Assembly (NCBI GenBank): GCA_902767455.1
Contig: CACXHH010000196.1
Coordinates: 1 to 15,596 of the forward strand
Reading direction: 5' to 3'
Origin: an uncultured Eubacteriales bacterium
GTDB taxonomy: Bacteria; Bacillota; Clostridia; Christensenellales; Borkfalkiaceae
DNA: 15,596 nucleotides
The notes under the pieces were generated by a model. It saw only the letters and a list, made by a program, of their open reading frames with translations. It was not told the DNA's origin and searched no databases. A program made the position numbers and the translations under genes. Below, in pieces: positions 6,200-13,506 of this stretch (positions within the stretch are counted from its first letter, which is position 1; each line of letters starts with the position of its first letter).

Positions 6200-7054
6200 T
6201 CAGGCTATCTTGTTTACGGTGAAGCTACCGCTTATCGAAGTAAAGGAAACGGTGAATTTTTTATACTTTTTGCCGTTGTATTCGTAATAATCGTCATCGT
6301 TTTCTTCTTCGGCGGAAGTTGCGTTCTCGTCGCCTGACGAAGAAGCGGACGAAGACGCCGCCGAGTTCGCCGCGTCAACGGCTTCTTTCAAGCCTTCGAA
6401 ATCGCTTTCAAAATGTCCCGAAACGGAAGTGAAGGAAAGGTTTATATCTTCGACGGAATCGAGCGCAACTTCGGCGTTTCCCGAAACGGTCACGCAGACG
6501 AGCGCGGCAACGAGTTGGGCTTTTGCTGTAATTTTAACGTTGCCCGAAATGGAGGTCACGAGCGCCGCGCTTAAATATTCGCAATCGATAGCGCCGCTTC
6601 CGACAGAACTGTCTACGACTACGACGTTCACCGACGACGCCGTCACGTTGTACGAAGCGCGCGAGAGAACGAGATCTACCGAATGCACGGTTTCGGGAAC
6701 GGTCACAGTCAGTTTCTTCTTCTGGTTTTTGACGGCGGAATAGTCTGAGCCAGATTTTGCGTTTTTGATCATCAACGCGCCTTCGTCGTCGGCGCGGTAA
6801 TAAAACGGAAGATACTCTTCGCCGACGGCGGTTTCTTCTTTGACGGAAAGCGTTTCGCCGCTCACGACGTTGACTTCGCCGTCAAGCCAGTTTATTTCGA
6901 CGGATTTTATCTCGCCAAGACCGTCGAGATTAACTTCCTGCCCGCCGACCGAATATAGCTCGGCATCGTCGTATTCGTAATACTCGATACGCCCGCAAGC
7001 CGAAAGGGCAAACGCCATAACGGCTATAATTAAAACAGCAACGAATTTTTTCAT
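6200..7054 (-). CDS. Lipoprotein with DUF4097-like repetitive beta domain
   Basis: A 284-residue secreted lipoprotein. The signal peptide MKKFVAVLIIAVMAFALSAC ends in a lipobox with the lipidated C20. The mature part has short repeats built around SGN/SGH/SGS turns (TSISGNVKI, TVSGNAEV, TSVSGHFES, TSISGSFTV), typical of the DUF4097 putative-adhesin beta-helix family (PF13349). A low-complexity Ser/Ala/acidic insertion (about 230-257), ending in a run of Asp and Tyr, interrupts the domain before its last rung. The start has AAAGGAG at 7062-7068 and a TACAAT -10 at 7075-7080. The gene stands alone between two terminators. Members of this family often sit beside PspC or two-component genes and are thought to respond to envelope stress, but a function here cannot be assigned. 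Confidence 0.75.
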   Translation of the reverse strand: MKKFVAVLIIAVMAFALSACGRIEYYEYDDAELYSVGGQEVNLDGLGEIKSVEINWLDGEVNVVSGETLSVKEETAVGEEYLPFYYRADDEGALMIKNAKSGSDYSAVKNQKKKLTVTVPETVHSVDLVLSRASYNVTASSVNVVVVDSSVGSGAIDCEYLSAALVTSISGNVKITAKAQLVAALVCVTVSGNAEVALDSVEDINLSFTSVSGHFESDFEGLKEAVDAANSAASSSASSSGDENATSAEEENDDDYYEYNGKKYKKFTVSFTSISGSFTVNKIA

Positions 7055-7091
7055 GTTTTTTCTCCTTTATTATTATTGTAAAGCATCTTCT

Positions 7092-7132
7092 TTAAAAAAT
7101 CGTTAAAAGACGAAAGGATAACGATTTTTTAA
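7092..7132 (-). terminator. Inverted repeat, probable terminator of the PP-loop/ferredoxin operon
   Basis: A perfect 13-bp inverted repeat, TTAAAAAATCGTT (7092-7104) with AACGATTTTTTAA (7120-7132), and a 15-nt loop. It begins 13 bp after the ferredoxin stop codon. The stem is AT-rich and its T-run is in the arm. It also lies just upstream of the lipoprotein -10, so an operator role is possible. Confidence 0.5.
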
Positions 7133-7145
7133 CGCAAACGCTTAC

Positions 7146-7829
7146 TTATACGTATATCAACAGTTCGTTTACGCGCGGTTTACGAAGATAATAGCGCATA
7201 AAAAAGTTCGTTTTAAAGGTTATCGCGCCTTTTGGACAAGCGTAAACGCAGGCAAGACAGCGTATACACTTACTATTATTTATGGCGCCGTCGCGCATTG
7301 CGCTTACACGGCATTGCGACGTACAAACCCCGCACTTGTCGCATTTATCCGAAACGCGAAGTTTTACGCCTATACGGCTTCTCGTTTTCGGAAAAAAGCC
7401 CGCGAGCGGATTTTTTCTTAAAGGCGGAACGACAACGGGCGAAGGGTTTTGCAACTTGTCGAACAGCGGTCGGAGTTTATCGAAGTCGTCGAACGCTTGC
7501 GTATCAAGATACGAATGTTTCGTCGGGATATACGCCGCGGCTATCACCTTGTCACCGTAAATCTTTTTGAGTTTATACAGCGCGTTTCCCGTGCTCATTC
7601 TGCCGTAAGTTGCTATCGGCGCGATCTTTTCAAAAGATACGCCGCTTAAAAACTCGGTAACCTTTTCGGGGATATCCTGACAATATATCGGAAAAACGAT
7701 AACGAGTTCGTCGAACGTTTTACTCTTACAGCTTCGCATATCCGTTACGGGAAATCCGACGTTTTTTGCGATTAACGAAGCTATAGCCGCACTTTGCCCC
7801 GTGTTTGAATAGTAAACCACGGCTTTCAT
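7146..7829 (-). CDS. EFR1-type flavodoxin-ferredoxin fusion (two [4Fe-4S] clusters)
   Basis: A 227-residue cytoplasmic electron carrier with two parts. The N-terminal flavodoxin-like domain opens with VVYYSNTGQSAAIA (4-17), the FMN phosphate-binding loop being SNTGQ. The C-terminal domain holds two classic [4Fe-4S] motifs, CDKCGVCTSQC (163-173) and CIRCLACVYACP (188-199). This matches the EFR1-family ferredoxins common in anaerobic Firmicutes. Its ATG overlaps the stop of the upstream PP-loop gene (ATGA at 7826-7829), so the two are translationally coupled and probably work together. The expected role is delivering low-potential electrons, or reducing a cluster, for the partner enzyme. The redox role is a family-level inference; the partner relation comes from gene order only. 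Confidence 0.88.
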   Translation of the reverse strand: MKAVVYYSNTGQSAAIASLIAKNVGFPVTDMRSCKSKTFDELVIVFPIYCQDIPEKVTEFLSGVSFEKIAPIATYGRMSTGNALYKLKKIYGDKVIAAAYIPTKHSYLDTQAFDDFDKLRPLFDKLQNPSPVVVPPLRKNPLAGFFPKTRSRIGVKLRVSDKCDKCGVCTSQCRVSAMRDGAINNSKCIRCLACVYACPKGAITFKTNFFMRYYLRKPRVNELLIYV

Positions 7830-9217
7830 CGTTTAAAATACTCTTCCATTATCAAGCACTCGGGTATGCGCTCCAACGAAAACCCGAGCGAGTTTTTTAT
7901 CTCGTCTATCGCCTGCTCTTTCGTTAAATTACGGCTTCGGCTTGCGATGGAAATTTCAAGAGCGCTGAAAGGTATCATTTTGCTTTTCATATTATAAAAA
8001 CGCACGAACTGCGTGTGCTCTTTGCACTTTTCTATCTTACAGCTCGTATGCAGACCTTTGCCCGTATCTTCGGGAGCCACCCAGCCGCACTCCCTTTCTA
8101 TAACGTCTTTGACTTTGCGCCACTCGTAAGTTCCGCCGCATATCTCGTTGAAATCGACTTGAACGAACGCGGGAATATTGCCCGAAAACGAGGAGCTGCG
8201 GATAGCTCTTTTAAGCGGCTTTACGAGATTATCCACCTTCGATATCGCCTTCACGATATTGTCGACGAGCTCGTTTTTATACCCTGCAATCTTTTTGAGC
8301 CACGAATCGCCGTAGGCAAGTTGTTTCATCGTAGCAAGCGTCTGGAACTGCCCGCTTTTAAACGGTTTACGAAGAGTGAGCACTCTCCCGACGTTTATCA
8401 TAGCGTTGAGAAATTTATTTTCGGCAAAACCGTAAGCTATCGCGGGCGCCATACCGTTGTAGTAAAGCCCGAGTATCTGAGCGGGCTCGTTGCCCGCAAC
8501 GAAATAAGGCACTCTGTTTATAACGAGCTCGGGGTAAAACAGTACGTACGCAAGCGACGGACAAGCGCAGGTGTTTCCGCTCAATCTGAAAAGTTCGGAA
8601 TAAATCACCTTCAAATCGGCGTCGGACACCCTTCTCGTTATAAACTCTACGGTATCAAAACTCTTTTTCGCGCCTTCTATGCTTTTTTTGGCGCTGTCGG
8701 ACATGTACGGTATCTCCCAGGTCAAGGCAAGCACTCTCAACCTTAAAACTTTTGCAAGATAATACAGAAGATACGTCGAATCTTTTCCGCCCGTATAGAA
8801 CACCGCCACGTCGAAACGCGATCTTTTGCACGTTTCAAAGGTGTTTTTAACGGGTACAAGGCTCTTGAAACTTTTGACGTTTTCCACCGAAGCGCAGATA
8901 GGGCATACGCCGTTATCGTCAAATTCAAGCCCCGGTATCATAAAGTCGTTTGCCGCGCACGTCTTGCAAAAAGTCGCTTCTTCGAGCGAAGCAGGCACGC
9001 GCTTTTTATCTTTTACGTCAACGACCTGCTTTCCGAACAAACCGCCGAGAACGGATATTTCACTCTTCGTCAGCTCAACTTTAGGAAGCTTCTCCATTAT
9101 TTCGCGTTGTTTGGCGTTTACGCGGATACGGTTTTTAAGGAGATAGGGCAGTTTTCTTATCCCGTAGTATTCGATATACTTGCCGTTAAGTTTCCAACGG
9201 CTTTCAAGGTCGTACAT
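7826..9217 (-). CDS. PP-loop ATP-pyrophosphatase, N-acetyl sugar amidotransferase-like
   Basis: A 463-residue cytoplasmic enzyme of the adenine-nucleotide alpha-hydrolase fold. The PP-loop is FYTGGKDSTYLL (140-151), which activates a substrate by adenylation. Before it is a treble-clef-like metal site, CKTC (84-87) and GLEFDDNGVCPIC (96-108), arranged as in the N-acetyl sugar amidotransferase family (WbpG/PseA type, TIGR03573). Further Cys residues (C217, C219, C360, C377, C393, C398) are unusual for that family and recall PP-loop enzymes that carry or use Fe-S or sulfur. The C-terminal RNLTKEQAIDEI region matches the amidotransferase tail. Ribosome binding site AAAAGGAGA at 9225-9233. It lies 111 bp after glyQS, with only a weak TTTATT/TATAAG promoter candidate (9255-9283). 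Alternatives are a sugar amidotransferase or a thiolation/tRNA-modifying enzyme; no other sugar or surface-polysaccharide genes are nearby. Confidence 0.72.
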   Translation of the reverse strand: MYDLESRWKLNGKYIEYYGIRKLPYLLKNRIRVNAKQREIMEKLPKVELTKSEISVLGGLFGKQVVDVKDKKRVPASLEEATFCKTCAANDFMIPGLEFDDNGVCPICASVENVKSFKSLVPVKNTFETCKRSRFDVAVFYTGGKDSTYLLYYLAKVLRLRVLALTWEIPYMSDSAKKSIEGAKKSFDTVEFITRRVSDADLKVIYSELFRLSGNTCACPSLAYVLFYPELVINRVPYFVAGNEPAQILGLYYNGMAPAIAYGFAENKFLNAMINVGRVLTLRKPFKSGQFQTLATMKQLAYGDSWLKKIAGYKNELVDNIVKAISKVDNLVKPLKRAIRSSSFSGNIPAFVQVDFNEICGGTYEWRKVKDVIERECGWVAPEDTGKGLHTSCKIEKCKEHTQFVRFYNMKSKMIPFSALEISIASRSRNLTKEQAIDEIKNSLGFSLERIPECLIMEEYFKR

Positions 9218-9290
9218 ACTCTCTCTCCTTTTTAACTAAATACGCGTTAATCGACTTATAGCCCGACTATTTTGCCAAATAAACGGTTAA

Positions 9291-9320
9291 GCCGCCGCAA
9301 AGAACGTCCTTTGCGGCGGC
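9291..9320 (-). terminator. Strong hairpin after glyQS, probable terminator or attenuating stem
   Basis: Perfect 12-bp stem GCCGCCGCAAAG (9291-9302) with CTTTGCGGCGGC (9309-9320) and a 6-nt loop, 9 bp past the glyQS stop. On the minus strand the following sequence, TTAACCGTTTATTT, is only loosely U-rich. Termination may be incomplete, letting some transcripts run into the PP-loop gene. Confidence 0.5.
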
Positions 9321-9328
9321 GGCAAAAA

Positions 9329-10708
9329 TCAGAATTTGATCTGTTCGTCGATATGGTCCTTGAGCTCGGAAATATTGAGCCTTATCTGCTCCATACTGTC
9401 GCGGTCGCGAACGGTTACGGTGTCGTTTTCGAGAGTATCGAAGTCTATCGTTATACACATAGGCGTTCCGATCTCGTCCTGACGGCGGTAACGTTTACCG
9501 ATGGAACCGGCTTCGTCGTAAGTGACGGGGAAGTATTCGGCAAGTTTTTTGTAAACTTCCTTCGCCTTTTCGGAAAGGTTTTTCTGAAGCGGTAAGATAG
9601 CCGCTTTGTAAGCCGCAACGGCGGGGTGGAAGTGCATCACCACTCTCGTTTCGCCGTTTTCGAGCGTTTCTTCGTCGTAAGCTTCGGAAAGCACGGCGAG
9701 CATAAGCCTGTCCGCGCCTATCGAATACTCGATATCGTACGGGATATACTTTTCACCCGAAACGGGATCGACGTACAGCATGCTCTTACCCGAATATTCC
9801 TGATGGCGCGAAAGGTCGTAGTTGGTGCGGTTATGGATACCGTTGAGTTCCGACCAGCCGATGGGGAAATAATACTGTATATCGCAAGCGGCTTTGGCGT
9901 AATGCGCGAGCTTGTCGTGATCTTTAAAGCGAAGGTGATCGGCGCTGATATGGAGATCGATCAAAAACTGCATCGCGGCTTTCTTGTAAAATTCGTAATA
10001 TTCGCCGTCGGTGCCTTCTTTACAGAAGAACTGGTGTTCCATCTGCTCGAACTCTATCGTTCTGAAAATAAAGTTGCCGGGCGTTACTTCGTTACGGAAA
10101 GCCTTGCCTATCTGCGCGATGCCGAAAGGAACTTTGGCTCTCGTCGTTCTCTGAACGTTAAGGAAGTTTACGAATTCGCCCTGCGCAGTTTCTGGGCGGA
10201 GATATATCTTGTTCTGCCCTTCTTCGGTAACCCCGCGCGACGTTTCGAACATAAGATTGAATTGACGTATGGGAGTAAAATCGCACTTTCCGCACTTGGG
10301 GCAAACGACGTTATGCTCTTTGATATAGGCTTCCATCTCTTCGTTGGTCATAGTGTCGGGATTGACGGTGCCGTGAGAGTGAGCTTCTATAAGATTATCG
10401 GCACGGTGGCGCGTCTTGCAGAACTTACAGTCCATCTTCGGATCGGAGAACGAAGCGGTGTGGCCGCTCGCCTCCCAGACTCTGGCGTTCATCAGAATAG
10501 CCGCGTCGACGCCGTAAGAGTTGTCGGCTTGCTGAACGAAGCGTTTCCACCACAATTTTTTGAGATTGTTCTTTATCTCAACGCCTACGGGACCGTAATC
10601 CCAGGTATTACCCATTCCGCCGTAGATATCGCTGCCGGGGAAAATTATGCCTCTGCCTTTACACAGATTGACGAGTTTGTCCATCGTGACGGCTCTTTTC
10701 TCTTCCAT
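9329..10708 (-). CDS. glyQS: Glycyl-tRNA synthetase, single-chain homodimeric type
   Basis: A 459-residue class II aminoacyl-tRNA synthetase that charges tRNA-Gly with glycine. It is the eukaryote-like alpha2 form typical of many Gram-positive bacteria, not the alpha2beta2 GlyQ/GlyS form. Visible elements: N-terminal FPGSDIYGGMGNTWDYGP (23-40); a zinc-ribbon-like insertion with C94/C97 and C136/C139; YLRPETAQGEFVNF (169-182); motif 2, GKAFRNEVTPGNFIFR (201-216), followed by EFEQMEHQFF; motif 3 with YSIGADRLMLAVL (328-340); and a C-terminal anticodon-binding domain from about 360. The length is normal. The start has AAGGAAG 6 bp upstream and a good promoter. The leader is about 75 nt with a single hairpin and is too short for a T-box, which often controls this gene in Firmicutes. 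It is divergent from glnS. Confidence 0.96.
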   Translation of the reverse strand: MEEKRAVTMDKLVNLCKGRGIIFPGSDIYGGMGNTWDYGPVGVEIKNNLKKLWWKRFVQQADNSYGVDAAILMNARVWEASGHTASFSDPKMDCKFCKTRHRADNLIEAHSHGTVNPDTMTNEEMEAYIKEHNVVCPKCGKCDFTPIRQFNLMFETSRGVTEEGQNKIYLRPETAQGEFVNFLNVQRTTRAKVPFGIAQIGKAFRNEVTPGNFIFRTIEFEQMEHQFFCKEGTDGEYYEFYKKAAMQFLIDLHISADHLRFKDHDKLAHYAKAACDIQYYFPIGWSELNGIHNRTNYDLSRHQEYSGKSMLYVDPVSGEKYIPYDIEYSIGADRLMLAVLSEAYDEETLENGETRVVMHFHPAVAAYKAAILPLQKNLSEKAKEVYKKLAEYFPVTYDEAGSIGKRYRRQDEIGTPMCITIDFDTLENDTVTVRDRDSMEQIRLNISELKDHIDEQIKF

Positions 10709-10738
10709 AAAAAACTTCCTTGTAAAAACTGTTTGGTC

Positions 10739-10777
10739 AAGACGAAGCCCGCCGCAAGTTGCGATAAGGCTCGTCTT
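10739..10777 (-). promoter_or_regulatory. Leader hairpin in the glyQS 5' untranslated region
   Basis: AAGACGA-GCC (minus strand from 10777) pairs with GGC-T-TCGTCTT (to 10739), a 10-bp stem with one bulge and a small inner CGCA/TGCG stem. It sits between the predicted start (about 10782) and the ribosome binding site at 10715-10721. It looks like a stabilising or regulatory leader structure. Confidence 0.45.
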
Positions 10778-10788
10778 TTATTACTGTT

Positions 10789-10817
10789 ATTTTATAGTCA
10801 ACGCCAAAAATTGTCAA
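10789..10817 (-). promoter_or_regulatory. Promoter of glyQS
   Basis: Perfect TTGACA (10812-10817), 17-bp spacer, TAAAAT (10789-10794) on the minus strand. It is back-to-back with the glnS promoter, the two -35 boxes being about 30 bp apart. Confidence 0.75.
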
Positions 10818-10846
10818 GTAAATGCGTCGCAGGTACTTAAAATATG

Positions 10847-10875
10847 TTGATTATTTTAGCTTTTGGTGTTAAAAT
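10847..10875 (+). promoter_or_regulatory. Promoter of glnS
   Basis: TTGATT (10847-10852), 17-bp spacer, TAAAAT (10870-10875). The predicted start is near 10882, giving a short leader of about 23 nt. The ribosome binding site is a weak AGGGTG just before the ATG at 10905. Confidence 0.7.
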
Positions 10876-10904
10876 TATCGTAAATTATTTCAGGGTGTTA
10901 TTAT

Positions 10905-12536
10905 ATGGAATTAAACGAACACGCAAATTTTATCGAAGACATCATCAATGAAGAACTTGCCGAAGGCAAGGTCACGACCGTACACACCCGTTTTCCGCCC
11001 GAACCTAACGGTTATCTTCATTTAGGGCACGCGAAAAGCCTGTGCATAAACTTCGGCACGGCTGAAAAGTACGGCGGGCTGTGCAACCTTTTTTTTGACG
11101 ACACAAACCCCTCTAAGGAAAAGACCGAGTACGTCGAAGCCATCAAGAAGGATATCGAGTGGCTCGGCTTCAAGTGGTACGAAGTGCATTACGCTTCCGA
11201 CTTTTTCGACGACATCTATCGCCTTGCGATAAAGCTCATCAAGGACGGTAAAGCCTTCGTTTGCGACCTTACCGCCGACGAGATCAGGGATATGCGCGGA
11301 ACGCTCACCGAGCCGGGCAAAGAAAGCCCATATCGCAATCGTTCGATCGAAGAAAATCTCGAACTGTTCGAGAATATGAAAAACGGCAAGTACGCCGACG
11401 GCGAAAAGGTTTTAAGAGCCAAGATAGATATGGCTTCGCCTAATATCAACATGCGTGACCCCGTCATCTACCGCGTTCTTCACGCCGAACACCACAGAAC
11501 GGGCAATAAGTGGTGCATTTATCCTATGTACGATTACGCTCACCCCATCTGCGATTCAATGCAGGGCGTTACGCATTCGCTTTGCACGCTCGAATTCGAG
11601 GACCACAGACCTTTATACAACTGGGTGATCGAAAACACGGGCGTTACGCATAAGCCCAGACAAATAGAGTTTGCAAGGCTCAACGTCACCAACACCGTTA
11701 TGAGCAAGCGCTATCTCAAAAAACTCGTCGAAGACGGTTCGGTTACAGGTTGGGACGATCCGCGTATGCCCACTTTAACGGGACTTCGCAATCGCGGTAT
11801 CCCAGCGCAGGCGCTCAAAAACTTCTGCGAAGAAATAGGCGTTGCGAAAGCTAATTCCGAAATCGAAGTAGGCTACTTCGAGCATTTTACGCGTGACTAT
11901 CTCAACGAACACGCTCCCCGCGCTATGGCGGTCATGCGCCCCGTTAAGGTCGTTATCGACAACTACGACGGCGGCGAATACGTCGAAACGGACGTCAACC
12001 CAAACCTTGAAACGCCCGAAAAGCGCAACGTTTACTTCTCGAAAGAGATTTATATTGACGAAGAAGACTTTTCGCTCGCGCCGCCGCCCAAGTATTTCAG
12101 GCTCAAACCCGACGGCATGGTAAGGCTCAAAGGCGCTTACGTCATCGTCTGCACGGGCTACGAAACGGACGAGAACGGGAACGTTACGCTCGTTCACGCA
12201 AACTACCTTCCCGAAACGAGAAGCGGCAGCGATAACAGCGGCATTAAGGTAAAAGGCACCATCCACTGGGTAAGCGCCGAAAAGTGCGTTCCCGCAGAGA
12301 TAAGAAAGTACGATTTTCTTTTGAAAGACGCCGCCTACCCCGGGCAGGATTTTTCAGAGCGTATGAACGAGAACAGCCTTACCGTATTCAACGGTTACGC
12401 CGAAACGTACCTTGACGAAGCCGCCGAAGGCGAGAGCTTCCAGCTGCTTCGTACGGGCTACTACAAAAAATTCGTGGAGAACGGTAAACTCGTGCTTTCC
12501 GAAATAGTTTCGCTCAAAGACAGCTTCAAGAAATAG
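10905..12536 (+). CDS. glnS: Glutaminyl-tRNA synthetase
   Basis: A 543-residue class I synthetase that charges tRNA-Gln directly. It follows the gamma-proteobacterial/eukaryotic GlnRS layout closely: N-terminal TTVHTRFPPEPNGYLHLGH (24-42) with the HIGH-type motif HLGH, FDDTNP (64-69), the RAKIDMASP block (171-179), GNKWCIYPMYDYAHPICD (200-217), the KMSKS-type VMSKRYL (265-271), WDDPRMPTLTGLRNRG, then the two anticodon-binding beta barrels to the end. The length is close to E. coli GlnRS and there are no gaps. The alternative, a non-discriminating GluRS, is excluded by these GlnRS-specific blocks. Many Firmicutes lack GlnRS and make Gln-tRNA through GluRS and GatCAB, so its presence suggests ancient acquisition by this lineage. 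No clear intrinsic terminator is seen in 12537-12660. Confidence 0.97.
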   Translation: MELNEHANFIEDIINEELAEGKVTTVHTRFPPEPNGYLHLGHAKSLCINFGTAEKYGGLCNLFFDDTNPSKEKTEYVEAIKKDIEWLGFKWYEVHYASDFFDDIYRLAIKLIKDGKAFVCDLTADEIRDMRGTLTEPGKESPYRNRSIEENLELFENMKNGKYADGEKVLRAKIDMASPNINMRDPVIYRVLHAEHHRTGNKWCIYPMYDYAHPICDSMQGVTHSLCTLEFEDHRPLYNWVIENTGVTHKPRQIEFARLNVTNTVMSKRYLKKLVEDGSVTGWDDPRMPTLTGLRNRGIPAQALKNFCEEIGVAKANSEIEVGYFEHFTRDYLNEHAPRAMAVMRPVKVVIDNYDGGEYVETDVNPNLETPEKRNVYFSKEIYIDEEDFSLAPPPKYFRLKPDGMVRLKGAYVIVCTGYETDENGNVTLVHANYLPETRSGSDNSGIKVKGTIHWVSAEKCVPAEIRKYDFLLKDAAYPGQDFSERMNENSLTVFNGYAETYLDEAAEGESFQLLRTGYYKKFVENGKLVLSEIVSLKDSFKK

Positions 12537-12680
12537 TTTCAAAGCGGTAAAAATTACCGAAAAAAGCGTTGCCGAGCTAAAAAAAACCGCAAAAAAGTCG
12601 TTGAAAGCCTTTATCTTTATCGTTTTTTTGTCGAAAACGTTTAAAAATTTAAAGTTACAAAATAATTTTCAAAGAAAGTA

Positions 12681-12709
12681 TTGACAATTAACGACCGATA
12701 AATTATAAT
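12681..12709 (+). promoter_or_regulatory. Consensus sigma-A promoter of the CvpA-like gene
   Basis: Perfect TTGACA (12681-12686), 17-bp spacer and perfect TATAAT (12704-12709), the strongest promoter in the window. The leader contains a 7-bp hairpin, CGGCGAT (12732-12738) with ATCGCCG (12753-12759), just before the AAGAGG ribosome binding site (12766-12771). Confidence 0.85.
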
Positions 12710-12776
12710 ATATCTATCCGAAGTTTTTAGTCGGCGATATTTTTATGTTCTTATCGCCGCTTCTCAAGAGGTTTTT

Positions 12777-13373
12777 ATGTATTGGTTACTTGACGTAGGT
12801 GTTATCGCCCTTTTGGTCGCCGCCATCGCAGACGGGTACAGAAGAGGCATAATCAGGATGCTACTCGGTTTAGGCGCGTTCTTTTTAAGGATTATCTACA
12901 CGCTTCTTATCGCCGTCGTCATTTTGTTCATAGCGCAGATGGTCGGCGCGCTCGACGCGCTCACTCTCGCTCTTACCAAAGCGCTCGGTGAATCTTCCTT
13001 CTACAGCACGGCAATGTTCGCCAACTTTATCGCCGCAGCTATCTTCGCGGTAGTAGGTATCGTTATCGGCGTCGTATCGCTCTTCTTTATCGTCAGAGCG
13101 TGCAGAAGAGCCGCGGCGAAGTCCAAAAAACCGTTTATGTTCAACAGATTGCTCGGCGTTATCGTCTGGATAGTCATTTTCGCGGCGTTACTGCTCGTTA
13201 TCCTCGGCTTCTTACGCGCCCTTGCGAACGCAGGCGGGCTTCTGTCTGTCGACGAAGTTATCAGAGCTTGCCCCATCACCGGTTGGATCTACAAGATCAA
13301 TCCTTTGACTTCTATTATAGAAAAAACGAAGATCCCTTACTATATCGTCAAATACGCAAGCGGAAACTTCTGA
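12777..13373 (+). CDS. CvpA-like integral membrane protein
   Basis: A 198-residue membrane protein with four hydrophobic segments (about 3-19, 27-56, 80-108 and 124-148). The first helix is followed by a YRRG motif (DGYRRGIIRMLLGLGAFF, 19-36), and a late NRLLGVIVWIVIF (123-135) matches the NRLLG feature of the CvpA family (PF02674), linked in E. coli to colicin V production and membrane/surface stress. The tail after the last helix is about 50 residues and ends at a TGA. It has its own perfect promoter and a strong terminator, so it is a single-gene unit expected to be well expressed. The family call rests on motif resemblance and topology; the role is unknown. Confidence 0.6.
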   Translation: MYWLLDVGVIALLVAAIADGYRRGIIRMLLGLGAFFLRIIYTLLIAVVILFIAQMVGALDALTLALTKALGESSFYSTAMFANFIAAAIFAVVGIVIGVVSLFFIVRACRRAAAKSKKPFMFNRLLGVIVWIVIFAALLLVILGFLRALANAGGLLSVDEVIRACPITGWIYKINPLTSIIEKTKIPYYIVKYASGNF

Positions 13374-13396
13374 TAACGTCTTTTAACAAAACAATA

Positions 13397-13440
13397 ACGG
13401 ATCGGCGTTCGTATCGTTACGAGCGTCGGTCCGTTTTTTT
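13397..13440 (+). terminator. Strong intrinsic terminator, possibly bidirectional
   Basis: A long imperfect stem, ACGGATCGGCGTTCGTA paired with TACGAGCGTCGGTCCGT, has a tight tcgt loop followed by seven T residues. On the other strand the hairpin is followed by TATTGTTTTG, so it may also stop transcripts of the converging lipoprotein gene. A second hairpin (13470-13501, inner stem ACGAAA/TTTCGT) lies between this and that gene. Confidence 0.85.
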
Positions 13441-13506
13441 ATCCGCTATTGAAACGCATACGCGGCGACGGCATAACGAAAGGTTTTTCGTAAGATTTGC
13501 CGCCGT

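Noticed and set aside
10739..10785. A plus-strand intrinsic terminator (stem followed by TTTT) at the glyQS/glnS divergent region.
   Set aside because: No plus-strand transcript is expected to arrive here; the stem fits better as a leader hairpin of glyQS on the minus strand.
12537..12660. Terminator of glnS at CGGTAA/TTACCG (12545-12559).
   Set aside because: The stem is followed by A residues, not T's, on the plus strand; it does not work as an intrinsic terminator for glnS.
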